Shown here: piece after piece, positions 30,804 to 40,647 of the stretch
How the letters are laid out: each line of letters opens with the position of its first letter
Position numbering within the stretch: position 1 is the first letter of the stretch
NCBI RefSeq assembly: GCF_001952855.1
Contig: NZ_LPNO01000005.1
Span: forward strand, 111,079 to 175,078
DNA length: 64,000 nucleotides
Direction of reading: 5' to 3'
Source: Pseudomonas sp. ATCC PTA-122608
GTDB lineage: Bacteria; Pseudomonadota; Gammaproteobacteria; Pseudomonadales; Pseudomonadaceae
The notes under the pieces: model-generated
What the model saw: the letters and a program-made list of their open reading frames with translations, nothing else
What the model was told of the DNA's origin: nothing
Databases searched by the model: none
Position numbers and translations under genes: made by a program

Positions 30804-31153
30804 TGGTCCTTCTCCTTGCGCTTGACCATCTGCTGCATCAACACGCCGACAAAACCCATGGCGATCACCAGCGACAACACTAACGCGCCGACGATGGCCC
30901 AAAAGTCGGCGGCGATATCCTTGGCATACACCATCACGCCTACCGCCGGCGGCACCAGCAGCAACGGCAGGTAGCGCAGCAGGCTGCTGGCGGCCAGGCT
31001 CAGGGGTTCACCGACTTCGCCGCGCCACACCAGAAATGCCAGCATCAGCAGCAGGCCAATAATCGGCCCCGGCAACACCGGGACAAACAAATGATTGATC
31101 GCCGTGCCGAGCAATTGAAACAGCACCAGCCATGTCAGACCGCGTAACAGCAT
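30800..31153 (-). CDS. lrgA: LrgA/CidA-family membrane protein
   Basis: A 117-residue holin-like protein with four membrane helices; the family motif is VPVLPGPIIGLLLML. Start ATG 31153 (MLLRGLTWLV) gives the usual length; upstream in-frame Mets at 31297 and others fall in the divergent promoter region. Coupled to lrgB. Confidence 0.9.
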   Translation of the reverse strand: MLLRGLTWLVLFQLLGTAINHLFVPVLPGPIIGLLLMLAFLVWRGEVGEPLSLAASSLLRYLPLLLVPPAVGVMVYAKDIAADFWAIVGALVLSLVIAMGFVGVLMQQMVKRKEKDQ

Positions 31154-31318
31154 CCGTTCTTCCCCCCAAAAGCGTGTCGGCATTATAAGCACGCTGCCTC
31201 TATGGAGCGGCATTCGCCAAAAGCATGGTGGGTTGACCGGGCCAAGTGCCCGTGATGATCTACATTGGTTCTCTGGACCTGTCCAAAAACACAACATGAT
31301 GAACCAAGGAGAGTCGCA

Positions 31319-31774
31319 ATGCCCTCAGTACCCGTAGAGCAACTCAAGGATTATGTCGGCAAGGAACTGGGACGTTCCGCATGGCTCACCATCGACCAGG
31401 AGCGCATCAACCTGTTCGCGGAAGCCACCGGCGATTTTCAGTTCATCCACGTCGACCCGGTGAAAGCCGCCCAGACGCCGTTCGGCGGCACCATCGCCCA
31501 CGGTTTCCTGTCGCTGTCGCTGATACCCAAGCTGATCGAAGACATCCTGATCATGCCAGAAGGCCTGAAAATGGCAGTCAACTATGGCCTGGACAGTGTG
31601 CGCTTCATCCAGCCGGTGAAGGTGGACTCCAAAGTGCGCCTGGCCGTGACCCTGACCGACGCCACCGAGAAAAAGCCTGGGCAATGGCTACTTAAAGCTA
31701 CCTGTACCCTGGAAATCGATGGCCAGGAAAAACCCGCGTATATAGCCGAGTCGTTGTCACTCTGCTTCGTCTGA
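31319..31774 (+). CDS. MaoC-family dehydratase
   Basis: A 151-residue hot-dog-fold (R)-specific enoyl-CoA hydratase-like protein. The hydratase-2 motif appears as DFQFIHVDPVKAAQTPFGGTIAHGFLSLSL with catalytic Asp and His. The substrate is not known; the family supplies 3-hydroxyacyl-CoA for polyhydroxyalkanoate or fatty-acid metabolism. AAGGAGAG precedes ATG 31319. Divergent from lrgA. Confidence 0.9.
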   Translation: MPSVPVEQLKDYVGKELGRSAWLTIDQERINLFAEATGDFQFIHVDPVKAAQTPFGGTIAHGFLSLSLIPKLIEDILIMPEGLKMAVNYGLDSVRFIQPVKVDSKVRLAVTLTDATEKKPGQWLLKATCTLEIDGQEKPAYIAESLSLCFV

Positions 31775-31876
31775 GCCTGGCTGTGGTGGGCCCGACCGCT
31801 CACCACAATTCATGTAAATTTATGTATAGACCTCGCAGCTGCGGCATACTCGGCGCTCAATTATCCGGATCCCGTT

Positions 31877-33595
31877 ATGCGCCCACTCGCCCCCCTTGCT
31901 CTTGTCCTGTTGCTCACCGCGTGCGGCGACGGCGAATCGCTGTTGCCGCCCGATGCGCGGCTGCCCGATGGCGGTCGTTACCGTGGCGATGTGGTCAATG
32001 GCTTGCTGCAAGGCCAGGGCCGAGTGGATTACCCCAACGGCAGCTGGTACGCCGGCCAGTTTGATAAAGGCCAATGGCACGGCCAGGGTGAGTGGCATGG
32101 CAGCAATGGCGAAGTCTATAAAGGCCAGTTCCAGCAAGGCCTGTTCGACGGCCAGGGCAGCCTGACCACTGCGGGCAACAGCTACGTCGGCGGGTTCAAG
32201 CAAGGCAAACGCAACGGCGAAGGCACCCTCAAAGAAGGGCAGATGACCTATCGCGGCGAATTCAAGGACGACCAGTATTCCGGCCTCGGCCGCCTCGAGC
32301 TGGCCGACGGCAGCCAGTACCAGGGCCAGTTCGCCCACGGCAAGCCCAACGGCGAAGGCCAGCGTAACGACGACAGCGGCAACCAGTTCAGCGGCCGCTT
32401 CGTCGATGGCCAGTTGGAGGGCAACGGCACCTTCAACAGTGCCGAAGGCGACATGTACATCGGCCACTTCAAACAGAACCAGCTCAACGGCAAGGGACGT
32501 TATGAGAACGCCGACGGCGACGTATGGATCGGCGAGTTCAAGGAAGGCGCCCTCAGCGGCAAGGGCGAACTGATCGGCGTCGACGGCAGCCACTATGTCG
32601 GTCAATTCGTTGACTGGCGCTTCACCGGCCCAGGCCGCCTGAACCTCACCGACGGCAGCTTCTATATCGGCGGCTTTGACAGCGACAGCTATCAAGGGCG
32701 TGGAACCCTGGTGCTCACCGATGGCACCGTACAGGCCGGCACCTGGGTCAACGGCATGCGCGTGCGCGACGCCGACGGCAAGTTATTACCCGACCCGTTG
32801 GAAACCGGCCTGCTGGCCCAGGGCCGTTTGCTCGATGCTGCCCTCGCCGCCGTGCCAGCCTCCACCAAGGCGGTGGAGCTGTACACCCTGGTGGTGGCCG
32901 GCGACGGCAAGCAGAGCGTGTTCCTGCGTGAAGCCGACTACGTCAGCAACATGCTCGCCACCCGCTTCGGCGCCTACGGCCAGATCCGCCTGGTGAACCA
33001 CCGCGACCATATTGCCGACCGCCCCATGGCCACTCGCGAAAGCCTGCGCCGCTCGGTTCAGACCCTGGCCGAACGCAGTGGCCCGGAAGACCTGGTGTTC
33101 ATCTACCTGACCAGCCACGGCACCCACGAACACGAACTGGTGCTCGACCAGCCACGCATGGAGTTGGCCGACCTGCCGGCCGATGAGTTGGCCGCCGTGC
33201 TGGAACCGCTGAAGAACCGCGACAAGATCATCGTGATTTCGGCCTGCTACTCCGGCGGGTTCATCCCGGCGCTGAAAGACGAACACACCCTGATCATGAC
33301 CGCCTCACGGGCCGACCGCGTGTCGTTCGGCTGTTCCGAAGAGGCCGACTTCACCTACTTCGGCGACGCCCTCTTCGCCCAGGCCTTCAACCAGACCGAC
33401 GACTTGCAGCAAGCCTTCAAACTGGCGCAAACCCACGTGGCCGAACGCGAACAGGCGGACAACTTCGAAGCCTCCGAGCCGCAGATCTGGGCCCCCAAAG
33501 GCGTGATTGCCCATTGGCAATTATTACGAAAACAGCAGGCACGAAAAGCGTTGGAAAGCGTCTCAATGAATAGCAAGGAAGCCAAGAGCAACTAA
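31877..33595 (+). CDS. MORN-repeat lipoprotein with C13 caspase-like protease domain
   Basis: A 572-residue lipoprotein (lipobox LLTAC, Cys16). Residues about 34-290 hold about eleven 23-residue MORN repeats of the form YxGxFxxGxxxGxGxxxxxxG. Residues about 330-540 are a peptidase C13 (legumain/caspase-clan) domain: the catalytic His414 lies in [12 protein letters not shown] and Cys457 in ISACYSGGF, and both are intact. This implies an envelope-anchored cysteine protease or transamidase; substrates are unknown. The C-terminal 25 residues are Lys/Ala/Gln-rich. Probably with the next gene in one unit (28-base gap). Confidence 0.88.
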   Translation: MRPLAPLALVLLLTACGDGESLLPPDARLPDGGRYRGDVVNGLLQGQGRVDYPNGSWYAGQFDKGQWHGQGEWHGSNGEVYKGQFQQGLFDGQGSLTTAGNSYVGGFKQGKRNGEGTLKEGQMTYRGEFKDDQYSGLGRLELADGSQYQGQFAHGKPNGEGQRNDDSGNQFSGRFVDGQLEGNGTFNSAEGDMYIGHFKQNQLNGKGRYENADGDVWIGEFKEGALSGKGELIGVDGSHYVGQFVDWRFTGPGRLNLTDGSFYIGGFDSDSYQGRGTLVLTDGTVQAGTWVNGMRVRDADGKLLPDPLETGLLAQGRLLDAALAAVPASTKAVELYTLVVAGDGKQSVFLREADYVSNMLATRFGAYGQIRLVNHRDHIADRPMATRESLRRSVQTLAERSGPEDLVFIYLTSHGTHEHELVLDQPRMELADLPADELAAVLEPLKNRDKIIVISACYSGGFIPALKDEHTLIMTASRADRVSFGCSEEADFTYFGDALFAQAFNQTDDLQQAFKLAQTHVAEREQADNFEASEPQIWAPKGVIAHWQLLRKQQARKALESVSMNSKEAKSN

Positions 33596-33623
33596 GCTGA
33601 ATCTGTATCTAGGGGGAAACATC

Positions 33624-34265
33624 ATGTACCTGACGCCTCAGCATATATTGCTCGCCGGAGCCTCCGGCCTGACCGGGGAACACCTGCTGGACCGCCTGCT
33701 CAACGAGCCGACAGTGACCCGCGTGCTGGCACCCAGCCGCAAGCCGTTGGCCGAGCATCCACACCTCGAAAACCCAGTGGGCGACCCGAAAGTATTCCTG
33801 CCACAACTGAGCGGCCAGGTGGACATCGCCTTCTGCTGCCTGGGCACCACCATCAAACAGGCCGGGTCCGAAGCAGCCTTCCGCGCCGTCGACCTGGACA
33901 TGGTTGTAGCCTTTGCCAAGCGCGCCCGGGAACTGGGCGCACGGCACCTGATCGTGATCAGCGCAATTGGCGCCGATCCGAAATCCTCGATCTTCTACAA
34001 CCGGGTCAAGGGCGAAATGGAACAGGCGCTGAAGGCTCAGGATTGGCCGCAGTTGACCATCGTGCGGCCTTCGCTGTTGCTGGGTGAGCGGTTGGAGCCA
34101 CGCTTGGCCGAGCAACTGGCCGGGCCATTGTCGCGACTGATTCCGGGCAAGTACCACGGCATTGAAGTGTGCGAACTGGCACGCGCGATGTGGCGGCTGG
34201 CGCTGGAAGAGCAGGACGGGGTGCGGGTTGTGGAGTCGGATGAGTTGCGCAAGCTCGGCAAGTAA
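33624..34265 (+). CDS. NAD(P)-binding atypical SDR oxidoreductase
   Basis: A 213-residue Rossmann protein with the GASGLTG nucleotide-binding motif near the N terminus, [20 protein letters not shown], and a YNRVKGEME segment that supplies the Tyr-Lys pair of extended SDRs. Resembles HIM1/YbjT-type NAD(P)H-binding proteins. Substrate unknown. Preceded by AGGGGGAA. Confidence 0.85.
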   Translation: MYLTPQHILLAGASGLTGEHLLDRLLNEPTVTRVLAPSRKPLAEHPHLENPVGDPKVFLPQLSGQVDIAFCCLGTTIKQAGSEAAFRAVDLDMVVAFAKRARELGARHLIVISAIGADPKSSIFYNRVKGEMEQALKAQDWPQLTIVRPSLLLGERLEPRLAEQLAGPLSRLIPGKYHGIEVCELARAMWRLALEEQDGVRVVESDELRKLGK

Positions 34266-34292
34266 CCCGTATTCCAGGGCGTACACAATCCA

Positions 34293-34385
34293 AATGTGGG
34301 AGCGGGCTTGCTCGCGAATGCGGTAGATCAGTCACTGATGTATTGACTGACACTGTGCATTCGCGAGCAAGCCCGCTCCCACATT
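34293..34385. repeat. REPIN, GTGGGAGCGGGC family
   Basis: Exact 29-base arms (34293-34321 and 34357-34385) around a 35-base spacer, between convergent genes. Confidence 0.95.
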
Positions 34386-34413
34386 AGGTATAGGGTGTTC
34401 CTGATATTTTGTA

Positions 34414-34701
34414 CTACAGGCCGCCCGTCGCGTTAAACCCAACCCCCAACACCGTCAGCACCGACAACGGCAACAGCAACGTATCGAGCAACGCGCTGGC
34501 CGGCAGGTCGACATGGGGATAGCTCGGCGCCTCGGCCCCAAAGCGGTCCATCGCGCAACACCCACCTTGAATCGCATACAAATCCAGACGCGTCCCGGCA
34601 TACACCACCGGCGCCCCGGGTTGCGCCGCGTCCAGCGTGCGCGCAGTCGCGCACCCCGTCAGCTGAGCCGCCAGCAACACCATCAATAATTTATTCATCA
34701 C
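34414..34701 (-). CDS. YceK/YidQ-family lipoprotein
   Basis: A 95-residue lipoprotein with signal peptide and lipobox LTGC, then the DUF1375-like region [16 protein letters not shown] and [17 protein letters not shown]. Function unknown in the family. Its start overlaps the ubiX end by 11 bases, so it is translationally coupled to ubiX. MNK at 34698 is an equally good start. Confidence 0.85.
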   Translation of the reverse strand: MMNKLLMVLLAAQLTGCATARTLDAAQPGAPVVYAGTRLDLYAIQGGCCAMDRFGAEAPSYPHVDLPASALLDTLLLPLSVLTVLGVGFNATGGL

Positions 34702-35320
34702 TGCTCAAATGGTGCTCGCCCCAGCGCGGCAGCATGTCCTGGGGAATGTTCAGCAGGTTGAGAATCCGCGCCACCACAAAATCCACCAGGTCATCGATGG
34801 TTTGCGGCTGGTGATAAAAGCCCGGCGACGCCGGCAGGATGGTCACGCCCATGTTTGATAGCTTGAGCATGTGTTCCAGATGGATGCTCGAATACGGCGC
34901 CTCGCGCGGCACCAGAATCAACTGGCGGCGCTCCTTCAAGGTCACATCCGCTGCGCGCTCAATCAGGTTGTTGCAGGCCCCCGTGGCAATCGCCGACAGG
35001 GTCCCGGTGGAACACGGCACCACCACCATCGCAGCCGGTGCGCCGGAACCCGAAGCCACCGGCGACATCCAGTCTTCCTTGCCATAGACCTTGATCTGCC
35101 CCGCCGCCGCACCGGTGTACTCGGTGAGGAAGGCCTGCATCATCTGCACCTTGGGCGGCAACGCGACATCGGTCTCGGTGGCCAGCACCAATTGCGCCGC
35201 CTTGGAGATCAGGAAGTGCACCTCGCGGTCTTCGCGCACCAGGCAGTCCAGCAGGCGCAAGCCATAGGGCGCGCCCGATGCGCCGGTCATCGCCAGGGTG
35301 ACGCGTTCCGGGCCGCTCAC
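34691..35320 (-). CDS. ubiX: Flavin prenyltransferase UbiX
   Basis: Makes prenylated FMN, the cofactor for UbiD decarboxylase in ubiquinone synthesis. The 209 residues show [48 protein letters not shown] and [20 protein letters not shown] 35320 overlaps the mpl stop by 4 bases. The ubiX-mpl-eatR order matches P. aeruginosa PA4019-PA4021. Confidence 0.95.
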   Translation of the reverse strand: MSGPERVTLAMTGASGAPYGLRLLDCLVREDREVHFLISKAAQLVLATETDVALPPKVQMMQAFLTEYTGAAAGQIKVYGKEDWMSPVASGSGAPAAMVVVPCSTGTLSAIATGACNNLIERAADVTLKERRQLILVPREAPYSSIHLEHMLKLSNMGVTILPASPGFYHQPQTIDDLVDFVVARILNLLNIPQDMLPRWGEHHLSSDE

Positions 35321-36666
35321 TTCAGGGCCTCGGCGAGTTTGCCGTGCAGGCCGCCGAAGCCGCCGTTGCTCATGATCACCACGTGAGTGCCGGGCTTGGC
35401 CTGGTGTTTCACGTGCTCAATGATGCCTTCCAGTGAGTCGCAGCAAATCGACGGCACCGTGCACAGCGCGGCGATGGCGGGCAAGTCCCAGCCGAGGTTG
35501 GCCGGTGCATACCACACAGCCTGGTCTGCATCGTTCACGCTTTCCGGCAAACCATCACGGTGGGCGCCCAGCTTCATGGAGTTGGAGCGTGGTTCGATAA
35601 TCGCAATGACCTGGGCGCCACCCACGCGTTTGCGCAGGCCATCCAGGGTGGTGGCGATGGCCGTCGGGTGGTGGGCAAAGTCGTCGTAGATGGTAATCCC
35701 ATTCACTTCGGCGACCTTTTCCATACGGCGCTTGACGCTTTTGAATGCGCTCAAGGCAGCGATGCCCATGGATGGCACCACCCCGACATGCCGCGCAGCC
35801 GCCAGGGTAACCAAGGCGTTGGCGACGTTGTGTTGGCCTGTCATGCCCCAATCGACGACGCCTTGGGCGACGCCTTCGAACAGCACTTCAAATTTTGAGC
35901 CGTCTTCACTCAGCAGTTTGACCTGCCATTGGCCGCCCGCGCCGGTGGTTTGTACCGGGGTCCAGCAGCCCATCTCGATCACGCGCTGCAAGGCCGGTTC
36001 GGTAGTCGGGTGAATCACCAGGCCTTCGCTTGGGATAGTGCGCACCAAGTGATGGAACTGCCGCTCGATGGCCGCCAGATCAGGGAAGATGTCAGCGTGA
36101 TCGAACTCCAGGTTATTCAGGATCGCCGTGCGCGGGCGGTAGTGAACGAACTTGGAGCGCTTGTCGAAGAATGCGCTGTCGTACTCATCGGCTTCGATGA
36201 CAAAGAACGGGGTATCGCCCAGGCGCGCCGACACCGAGAAGTTCTGTGGCACGCCGCCGATCAGGAAGCCCGGGCTCATGCCCGCGTGCTCCAGCACCCA
36301 GGCCAGCATGCTGCTGGTGGTGGTCTTGCCGTGGGTTCCGGCAACCGCCAGCACCCAACGGCCTTGCAACACGTGGTCTGCCAGCCATTGCGGGCCAGAC
36401 ACGTAAGGCAAACCTTTATTCAGTACGTACTCGACCGCCGGGTTACCGCGGCTCATGGCATTGCCGATCACCACCAGGTCCGGGACCGGGTCGAACTGCG
36501 ACGGGTCGTAGCCTTGGGTCAGCTCAATGCCCTGAGCCTGCAGCTGCGTGCTCATGGGAGGGTAAACGTTGGCATCGGAGCCAGTAACATGATGGCCCAG
36601 TTCTTTGGCGAGAACCGCCATAGAGCCCATGAACGTGCCGCAAATACCGAGAATATGAATGTGCAT
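35317..36666 (-). CDS. mpl: UDP-MurNAc:L-Ala-gamma-D-Glu-meso-DAP ligase
   Basis: Re-attaches recycled tripeptide to UDP-MurNAc. A 449-residue Mur ligase with [21 protein letters not shown]-loop [12 protein letters not shown], and [18 protein letters not shown] 36666 is the family start; the frame opens at 36720 without similarity. Functionally linked to the LD-carboxypeptidase at 14.3 kb, which makes the tripeptide. Confidence 0.96.
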   Translation of the reverse strand: MHIHILGICGTFMGSMAVLAKELGHHVTGSDANVYPPMSTQLQAQGIELTQGYDPSQFDPVPDLVVIGNAMSRGNPAVEYVLNKGLPYVSGPQWLADHVLQGRWVLAVAGTHGKTTTSSMLAWVLEHAGMSPGFLIGGVPQNFSVSARLGDTPFFVIEADEYDSAFFDKRSKFVHYRPRTAILNNLEFDHADIFPDLAAIERQFHHLVRTIPSEGLVIHPTTEPALQRVIEMGCWTPVQTTGAGGQWQVKLLSEDGSKFEVLFEGVAQGVVDWGMTGQHNVANALVTLAAARHVGVVPSMGIAALSAFKSVKRRMEKVAEVNGITIYDDFAHHPTAIATTLDGLRKRVGGAQVIAIIEPRSNSMKLGAHRDGLPESVNDADQAVWYAPANLGWDLPAIAALCTVPSICCDSLEGIIEHVKHQAKPGTHVVIMSNGGFGGLHGKLAEALK

Positions 36667-36727
36667 AGTCGACCTCGTAAAACATCGAGGCAGGTTAGCG
36701 TAGGGTGGGAAAATTCGCACTCTTTAG

Positions 36728-38632
36728 CTAACGGGCGATCCCGTGTTTACGCAGCTTTCTATACAAGGTGTTGCGGCTAACCCCCAGTTGCTCTGCGGTA
36801 TGGCTCATGTGCCAGCGCTGTTGCTCCAAGGCACTGAGCAGCGCCAGGCGCTCTGCATCGTCCAAGGGCGAATCCGAACGGTCCTCCACTACTGCAGGCT
36901 GCGGGCGCGCCTGGCGAATGACCGCCGGCAGGTCCTCAAGCCCAATCCGTCCATCGTCACACAATGCCGCCAACGTGCGCAGCACCGTGCGCAACTGCCG
37001 CACATTGCCCGGCCAGGCAAATGCCAACAGTGCCTGACGCGCAGGGCCGTCGAGCAACACCGGCTGGTCGCCCGTCTCCTCAGCCAACAGGAAGTCGAGC
37101 AGTTGCGACTTATCGCTGCGCTCACGCAACGGCGGCAGGGCGATTTCCAGGCCGTTCAGCCGGTAGTACAGGTCTTCGCGAAAACTGCCGTCCTCTACCC
37201 GCTCCAGTAAATTACGGTGGGTGGCGCTGATGATTCTAACGTTCACCGCTTGCGGCTCGCCGCCGATGGGCACGACGAGTCGGTCTTCCAAAACCCTTAG
37301 CAGGCGCGTTTGCAAAGCGAGGGGCATATCGCCGATTTCATCCAGGAACAACGTACCACCATCCGCATGTTGCAGCTTGCCGCGCATGCCTTCCTTGCGG
37401 GCGCCGGTGAAACTGCCGCCGCGATAGCCGAACAGCTCGCTCTCGATCAGGCTTTCCGGGATGGCCGCGCAGTTCAGGGCGATAAAGGCTTTATCCGCCC
37501 GGAGGCTGGCATGGTGCACCGCCTTGGCAAACGCCTCCTTACCGGAGCCGGTTTCGCCATTGATCAGTAAAGGCACGTCGCGTTCGAACACACGCAACGC
37601 CTTGCGGAAATCGTTTTGCAGCGCCGCATCGCCCAGGCAAATGCCCGGCAACCGGGGCCGTTCGGGCAAGGGCTGTGGAGCTGGCACCGGTACGCTGCGG
37701 GGCTGGCCGCGCAACACCGCGAACAACCCACGGCCATCGCGGGTACGCAGCGGCCAACTGGCGCTGGCATTCGCGCTGGCACGTCCGAGCAACTCGTCCA
37801 GGGAGCAATCGAAAAACGCCTCCACCGGCTGGCCCAACAGGCCGCCACGGATCTGCCCGAGCAGGTTCAACGCACTCTGGTTGACCGCGCAAATGCGCCC
37901 TTCGCCATCGAACGCCAGCAACCCTTCGCTGAACAGCCCCACAGACTCGGCCTGCAAATGAAAGCGCAGCAACCAGTGGTGCTCAAAATGCCGCAGGAAG
38001 TAACAGCTCTCGATCATCTTCGCCGAAAGATTGACCAGCGCCATGGTGTGGAATTGGCTCTGACGCGACACCGCTTCCCGGGCCGAGGACACATCCAGCA
38101 CCGCCAGCAGCTCGCCATGGGGGTCGAACACCGGGCTGGCCGAGCAGGTCAGGCCGGTATGCCGGCCGCGGAAGTGTTCATCGCGATGAATCGTCAGGGA
38201 CTGGCGCTCCACCAGGCAGGTGCCGATGCCGTTGGTGCCTTCGCAAGCCTCGCTCCAGTCGGCGCCCAGCCACAGCCCGGCACGCTCGAAAATCTTGCGC
38301 TCGCTTGGGGCGGTGACGCAGTTGAGGATCACCCCACGGGCATCGGTCAGCAGCACGGCATGGCCGGCGCCGGATAACTGTTGATGCAGGCTGTTCATTT
38401 CACTGCCGGCGATGCTCAGCACTTGTTGCAGGCGCTCGCGGCTTTCCAGCAGGCGGCCATGTTCGAGCACCGTGGGCGCAACCGTCAGCGCGGGGTCGAG
38501 GTGATAGTCCTCCAGGCAACGCAGCCAGGAGCGGGCGATGGACGGATCGCTGCCGGGGCCGTGCAAAGGGTCCTGACCACGGGTGACCGTCAGGACTTGC
38601 TGGGCATGACGACTGAAATGATCGTTTTGCAT
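36728..38632 (-). CDS. eatR: Sigma-54-dependent activator of ethanolamine catabolism (EatR-like)
   Basis: A 634-residue bacterial enhancer-binding protein. The N-terminal 320 residues are a GAF/AcoR-type sensory region ([27 protein letters not shown]) and a PAS-like part. The AAA+ domain has Walker A GETGSGKE (359-366), sigma-54 loop GSFTGA (406-411) and Walker B LFLDEIGD; the C terminus is a Fis-type HTH ([23 protein letters not shown]). The loop reads GSFTGA rather than the canonical GAFTGA. Gene order with mpl and the eut genes matches P. aeruginosa PA4021 (EatR). ATG 38632 is preferred; upstream in-frame codons lie in the divergent control region. Confidence 0.88.
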   Translation of the reverse strand: MQNDHFSRHAQQVLTVTRGQDPLHGPGSDPSIARSWLRCLEDYHLDPALTVAPTVLEHGRLLESRERLQQVLSIAGSEMNSLHQQLSGAGHAVLLTDARGVILNCVTAPSERKIFERAGLWLGADWSEACEGTNGIGTCLVERQSLTIHRDEHFRGRHTGLTCSASPVFDPHGELLAVLDVSSAREAVSRQSQFHTMALVNLSAKMIESCYFLRHFEHHWLLRFHLQAESVGLFSEGLLAFDGEGRICAVNQSALNLLGQIRGGLLGQPVEAFFDCSLDELLGRASANASASWPLRTRDGRGLFAVLRGQPRSVPVPAPQPLPERPRLPGICLGDAALQNDFRKALRVFERDVPLLINGETGSGKEAFAKAVHHASLRADKAFIALNCAAIPESLIESELFGYRGGSFTGARKEGMRGKLQHADGGTLFLDEIGDMPLALQTRLLRVLEDRLVVPIGGEPQAVNVRIISATHRNLLERVEDGSFREDLYYRLNGLEIALPPLRERSDKSQLLDFLLAEETGDQPVLLDGPARQALLAFAWPGNVRQLRTVLRTLAALCDDGRIGLEDLPAVIRQARPQPAVVEDRSDSPLDDAERLALLSALEQQRWHMSHTAEQLGVSRNTLYRKLRKHGIAR

Positions 38633-38743
38633 GTTTTTATTATTCTCCCTGCGTGAGCTACACCACCGCGCGCGAATGCCCAGCATCCTCCAGCACCCCG
38701 ACCATTGCAATCCCGACCAGACCCATGGGTCACAGGCTGTACC

Positions 38744-38758
38744 GTTTGTGGCACAAAC
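38744..38758. promoter_or_regulatory. Perfect palindrome, candidate EatR enhancer site
   Basis: GTTTGTGGCACAAAC is a perfect 15-base palindrome about 90 bases upstream of the -24 element of the exaC promoter, the usual distance for an enhancer-binding-protein site. It is flanked by CTGTACC/GGTCACA-type half sites (38728-38743 and 38759-38776). Confidence 0.55.
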
Positions 38759-38841
38759 TGTCACCCTGGCTGTACCAAGCCTGTCACAGCAACGGCTTGC
38801 AACAACCTCAAAACCCTTGATTTGCGGGGCCCGCAAGGCAC

Positions 38842-38856
38842 TGGCCCGACCTTTGC
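38842..38856 (+). promoter_or_regulatory. Sigma-54 promoter of exaC
   Basis: TGGCCCGACCTTTGC fits the -24/-12 consensus: GG at 38843-38844 and GC at 38855-38856 are 10 bases apart. It ends 65 bases before the exaC ATG and is downstream of the eatR gene in the divergent gap. Confidence 0.8.
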
Positions 38857-38921
38857 TCTACGCTTTAACAAGCACAACCGTGCGTCCTCCAATAAACACA
38901 AAAAGCCAGGAGATACCCACC

Positions 38922-40442
38922 ATGCGTTACGCACACCCCGGTACTGAAGGCGCTATCGTTTCGTTCAAGGCCAAGTACGGCAACTACATCGGCGGTGAAT
39001 TTGTCGCGCCGGTCGATGGCAACTATTTCACCAACACCTCGCCGGTCAACGGCAAGCCCATCGCCGAATTCCCGCGCTCCACGGCCAAAGACATCGACAA
39101 GGCCCTGGACGCCGCCCACGCCGCCGCTGACGCCTGGGGCAAAACCTCGGCTCAGGACCGCTCGCTGGTGCTGCTGAAAATCGCCGACCGCATCGAACAG
39201 AACCTCGAACTGCTAGCCATCACCGAAACCTGGGACAACGGCAAGGCCGTGCGCGAAACCCTGAACGCCGACATCCCGCTGGCCGCTGACCACTTCCGCT
39301 ACTTCGCCGGCTGCATCCGCGCCCAGGAAGGCAGCAGCGCCGAAATCAACGAACACACCGCCGCCTATCACTTCCACGAGCCGCTGGGCGTGGTCGGCCA
39401 GATCATCCCGTGGAACTTCCCGCTGCTGATGGCCGCCTGGAAACTCGCGCCAGCCCTGGCTGCCGGTAACTGCGTGGTGCTCAAACCCGCCGAGCAAACC
39501 CCGCTGGGCATCAACGTGCTGATGGAACTGATCGGCGACCTGCTGCCGCCGGGCGTACTGAACGTGGTGCACGGCTACGGCAAAGAAGCCGGCGAAGCCC
39601 TGGCCACCAGCAAGCGCATTGCCAAGATCGCCTTTACCGGCTCCACACCAGTGGGCTCGCACATCATGCATGCGGCCGCCGAGAACATCATTCCGTCCAC
39701 CGTTGAACTGGGCGGCAAGTCGCCGAACATCTTCTTCGCCGACATCATGAAAGCCGAACCGCAATTCATCGAGAAAGCCGCCGAAGGTTTGGTGCTGGCG
39801 TTCTTCAACCAGGGTGAAGTCTGCACCTGCCCTTCCCGCGCGCTGGTGGAAGAGTCGATCTATGACGATTTCATGAAAGTGGTGATGAAGAAGGTCGAGT
39901 CGATCAAACGTGGCGACCCGCTGGACACCGACACCATGGTCGGCGCCCAGGCGTCCGAGCAGCAGTTCGACAAGATCCTGTCGTACCTCGAAATTGCCAA
40001 GGGCGAAGGCGCCGAGTTGCTGACCGGCGGCAAGGTCGAGAAGCTGACCGGCGATTTGGCCACCGGCTATTACATCCAGCCGACACTGCTCAAGGGCACC
40101 AACAAGATGCGGGTGTTCCAGGAAGAAATCTTTGGCCCGGTGGTGAGCATCACCACGTTCAAGGATGAAGCCGAAGCCCTGGCGATCGCCAACGACACCG
40201 AGTTCGGCCTGGGTGCCGGCCTGTGGACCCGCGACATCAACCGCGCCTACCGCATGGGCCGGGCGATCAAGGCCGGGCGCGTGTGGACCAACTGCTATCA
40301 CCTGTACCCGGCGCATGCCGCGTTTGGCGGTTACAAGAAGTCCGGTGTGGGGCGTGAGACTCACAAGATGATGCTTGATCACTATCAGCAGACCAAAAAC
40401 CTGCTGGTGAGCTACGACATCAATCCGCTGGGCTTCTTCTAA
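38922..40442 (+). CDS. exaC: NAD-dependent acetaldehyde dehydrogenase
   Basis: A 506-residue aldehyde dehydrogenase closely resembling Pseudomonas ExaC. It oxidises acetaldehyde released by ethanolamine ammonia-lyase to acetate. Motifs: [36 protein letters not shown] (Glu), and [13 protein letters not shown] with the catalytic Cys. ATG 38922 has an AGGAGA ribosome-binding site; the frame is open far upstream (38631) but only through the control region. Sigma-54 promoter upstream. Confidence 0.93.
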   Translation: MRYAHPGTEGAIVSFKAKYGNYIGGEFVAPVDGNYFTNTSPVNGKPIAEFPRSTAKDIDKALDAAHAAADAWGKTSAQDRSLVLLKIADRIEQNLELLAITETWDNGKAVRETLNADIPLAADHFRYFAGCIRAQEGSSAEINEHTAAYHFHEPLGVVGQIIPWNFPLLMAAWKLAPALAAGNCVVLKPAEQTPLGINVLMELIGDLLPPGVLNVVHGYGKEAGEALATSKRIAKIAFTGSTPVGSHIMHAAAENIIPSTVELGGKSPNIFFADIMKAEPQFIEKAAEGLVLAFFNQGEVCTCPSRALVEESIYDDFMKVVMKKVESIKRGDPLDTDTMVGAQASEQQFDKILSYLEIAKGEGAELLTGGKVEKLTGDLATGYYIQPTLLKGTNKMRVFQEEIFGPVVSITTFKDEAEALAIANDTEFGLGAGLWTRDINRAYRMGRAIKAGRVWTNCYHLYPAHAAFGGYKKSGVGRETHKMMLDHYQQTKNLLVSYDINPLGFF

Positions 40443-40449
40443 CTCACAA

Positions 40450-40567
40450 CCCGCTCCCACATTTGAAATGCAATAAAAATGTGGGAGCGGGCTTGCTCGC
40501 GAATGCGGTGTATCAGTGACTGAATTTTGAACTGACCCACCGCATTCGCGAGCAAGCCCGCTCCCAC
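40450..40567. repeat. REPIN with an extra partial REP
   Basis: Exact 30-base arms (40481-40510 and 40538-40567) of the GTGGGAGCGGGC family, preceded by a truncated inverted REP (40450-40464) that can pair with the left arm. Between exaC and eat. Confidence 0.92.
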
Positions 40568-40598
40568 ACTTGATCTTCACAAGACCTTGCTACTCATT

Positions 40599-40618
40599 CG
40601 GCTTACTTAAGTAAGCCG
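40599..40618. promoter_or_regulatory. 20-base perfect palindrome upstream of eat
   Basis: The sequence CGGCTTACTTAAGTAAGCCG at 40599-40618 is perfectly self-complementary and ends 29 bases before the eat ATG. It has no T-run, so it could be an operator, a weak terminator or an mRNA 5' hairpin. Confidence 0.55.
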
Positions 40619-40647
40619 GGACAAAACAATAAGAAAGGGATTCCATC

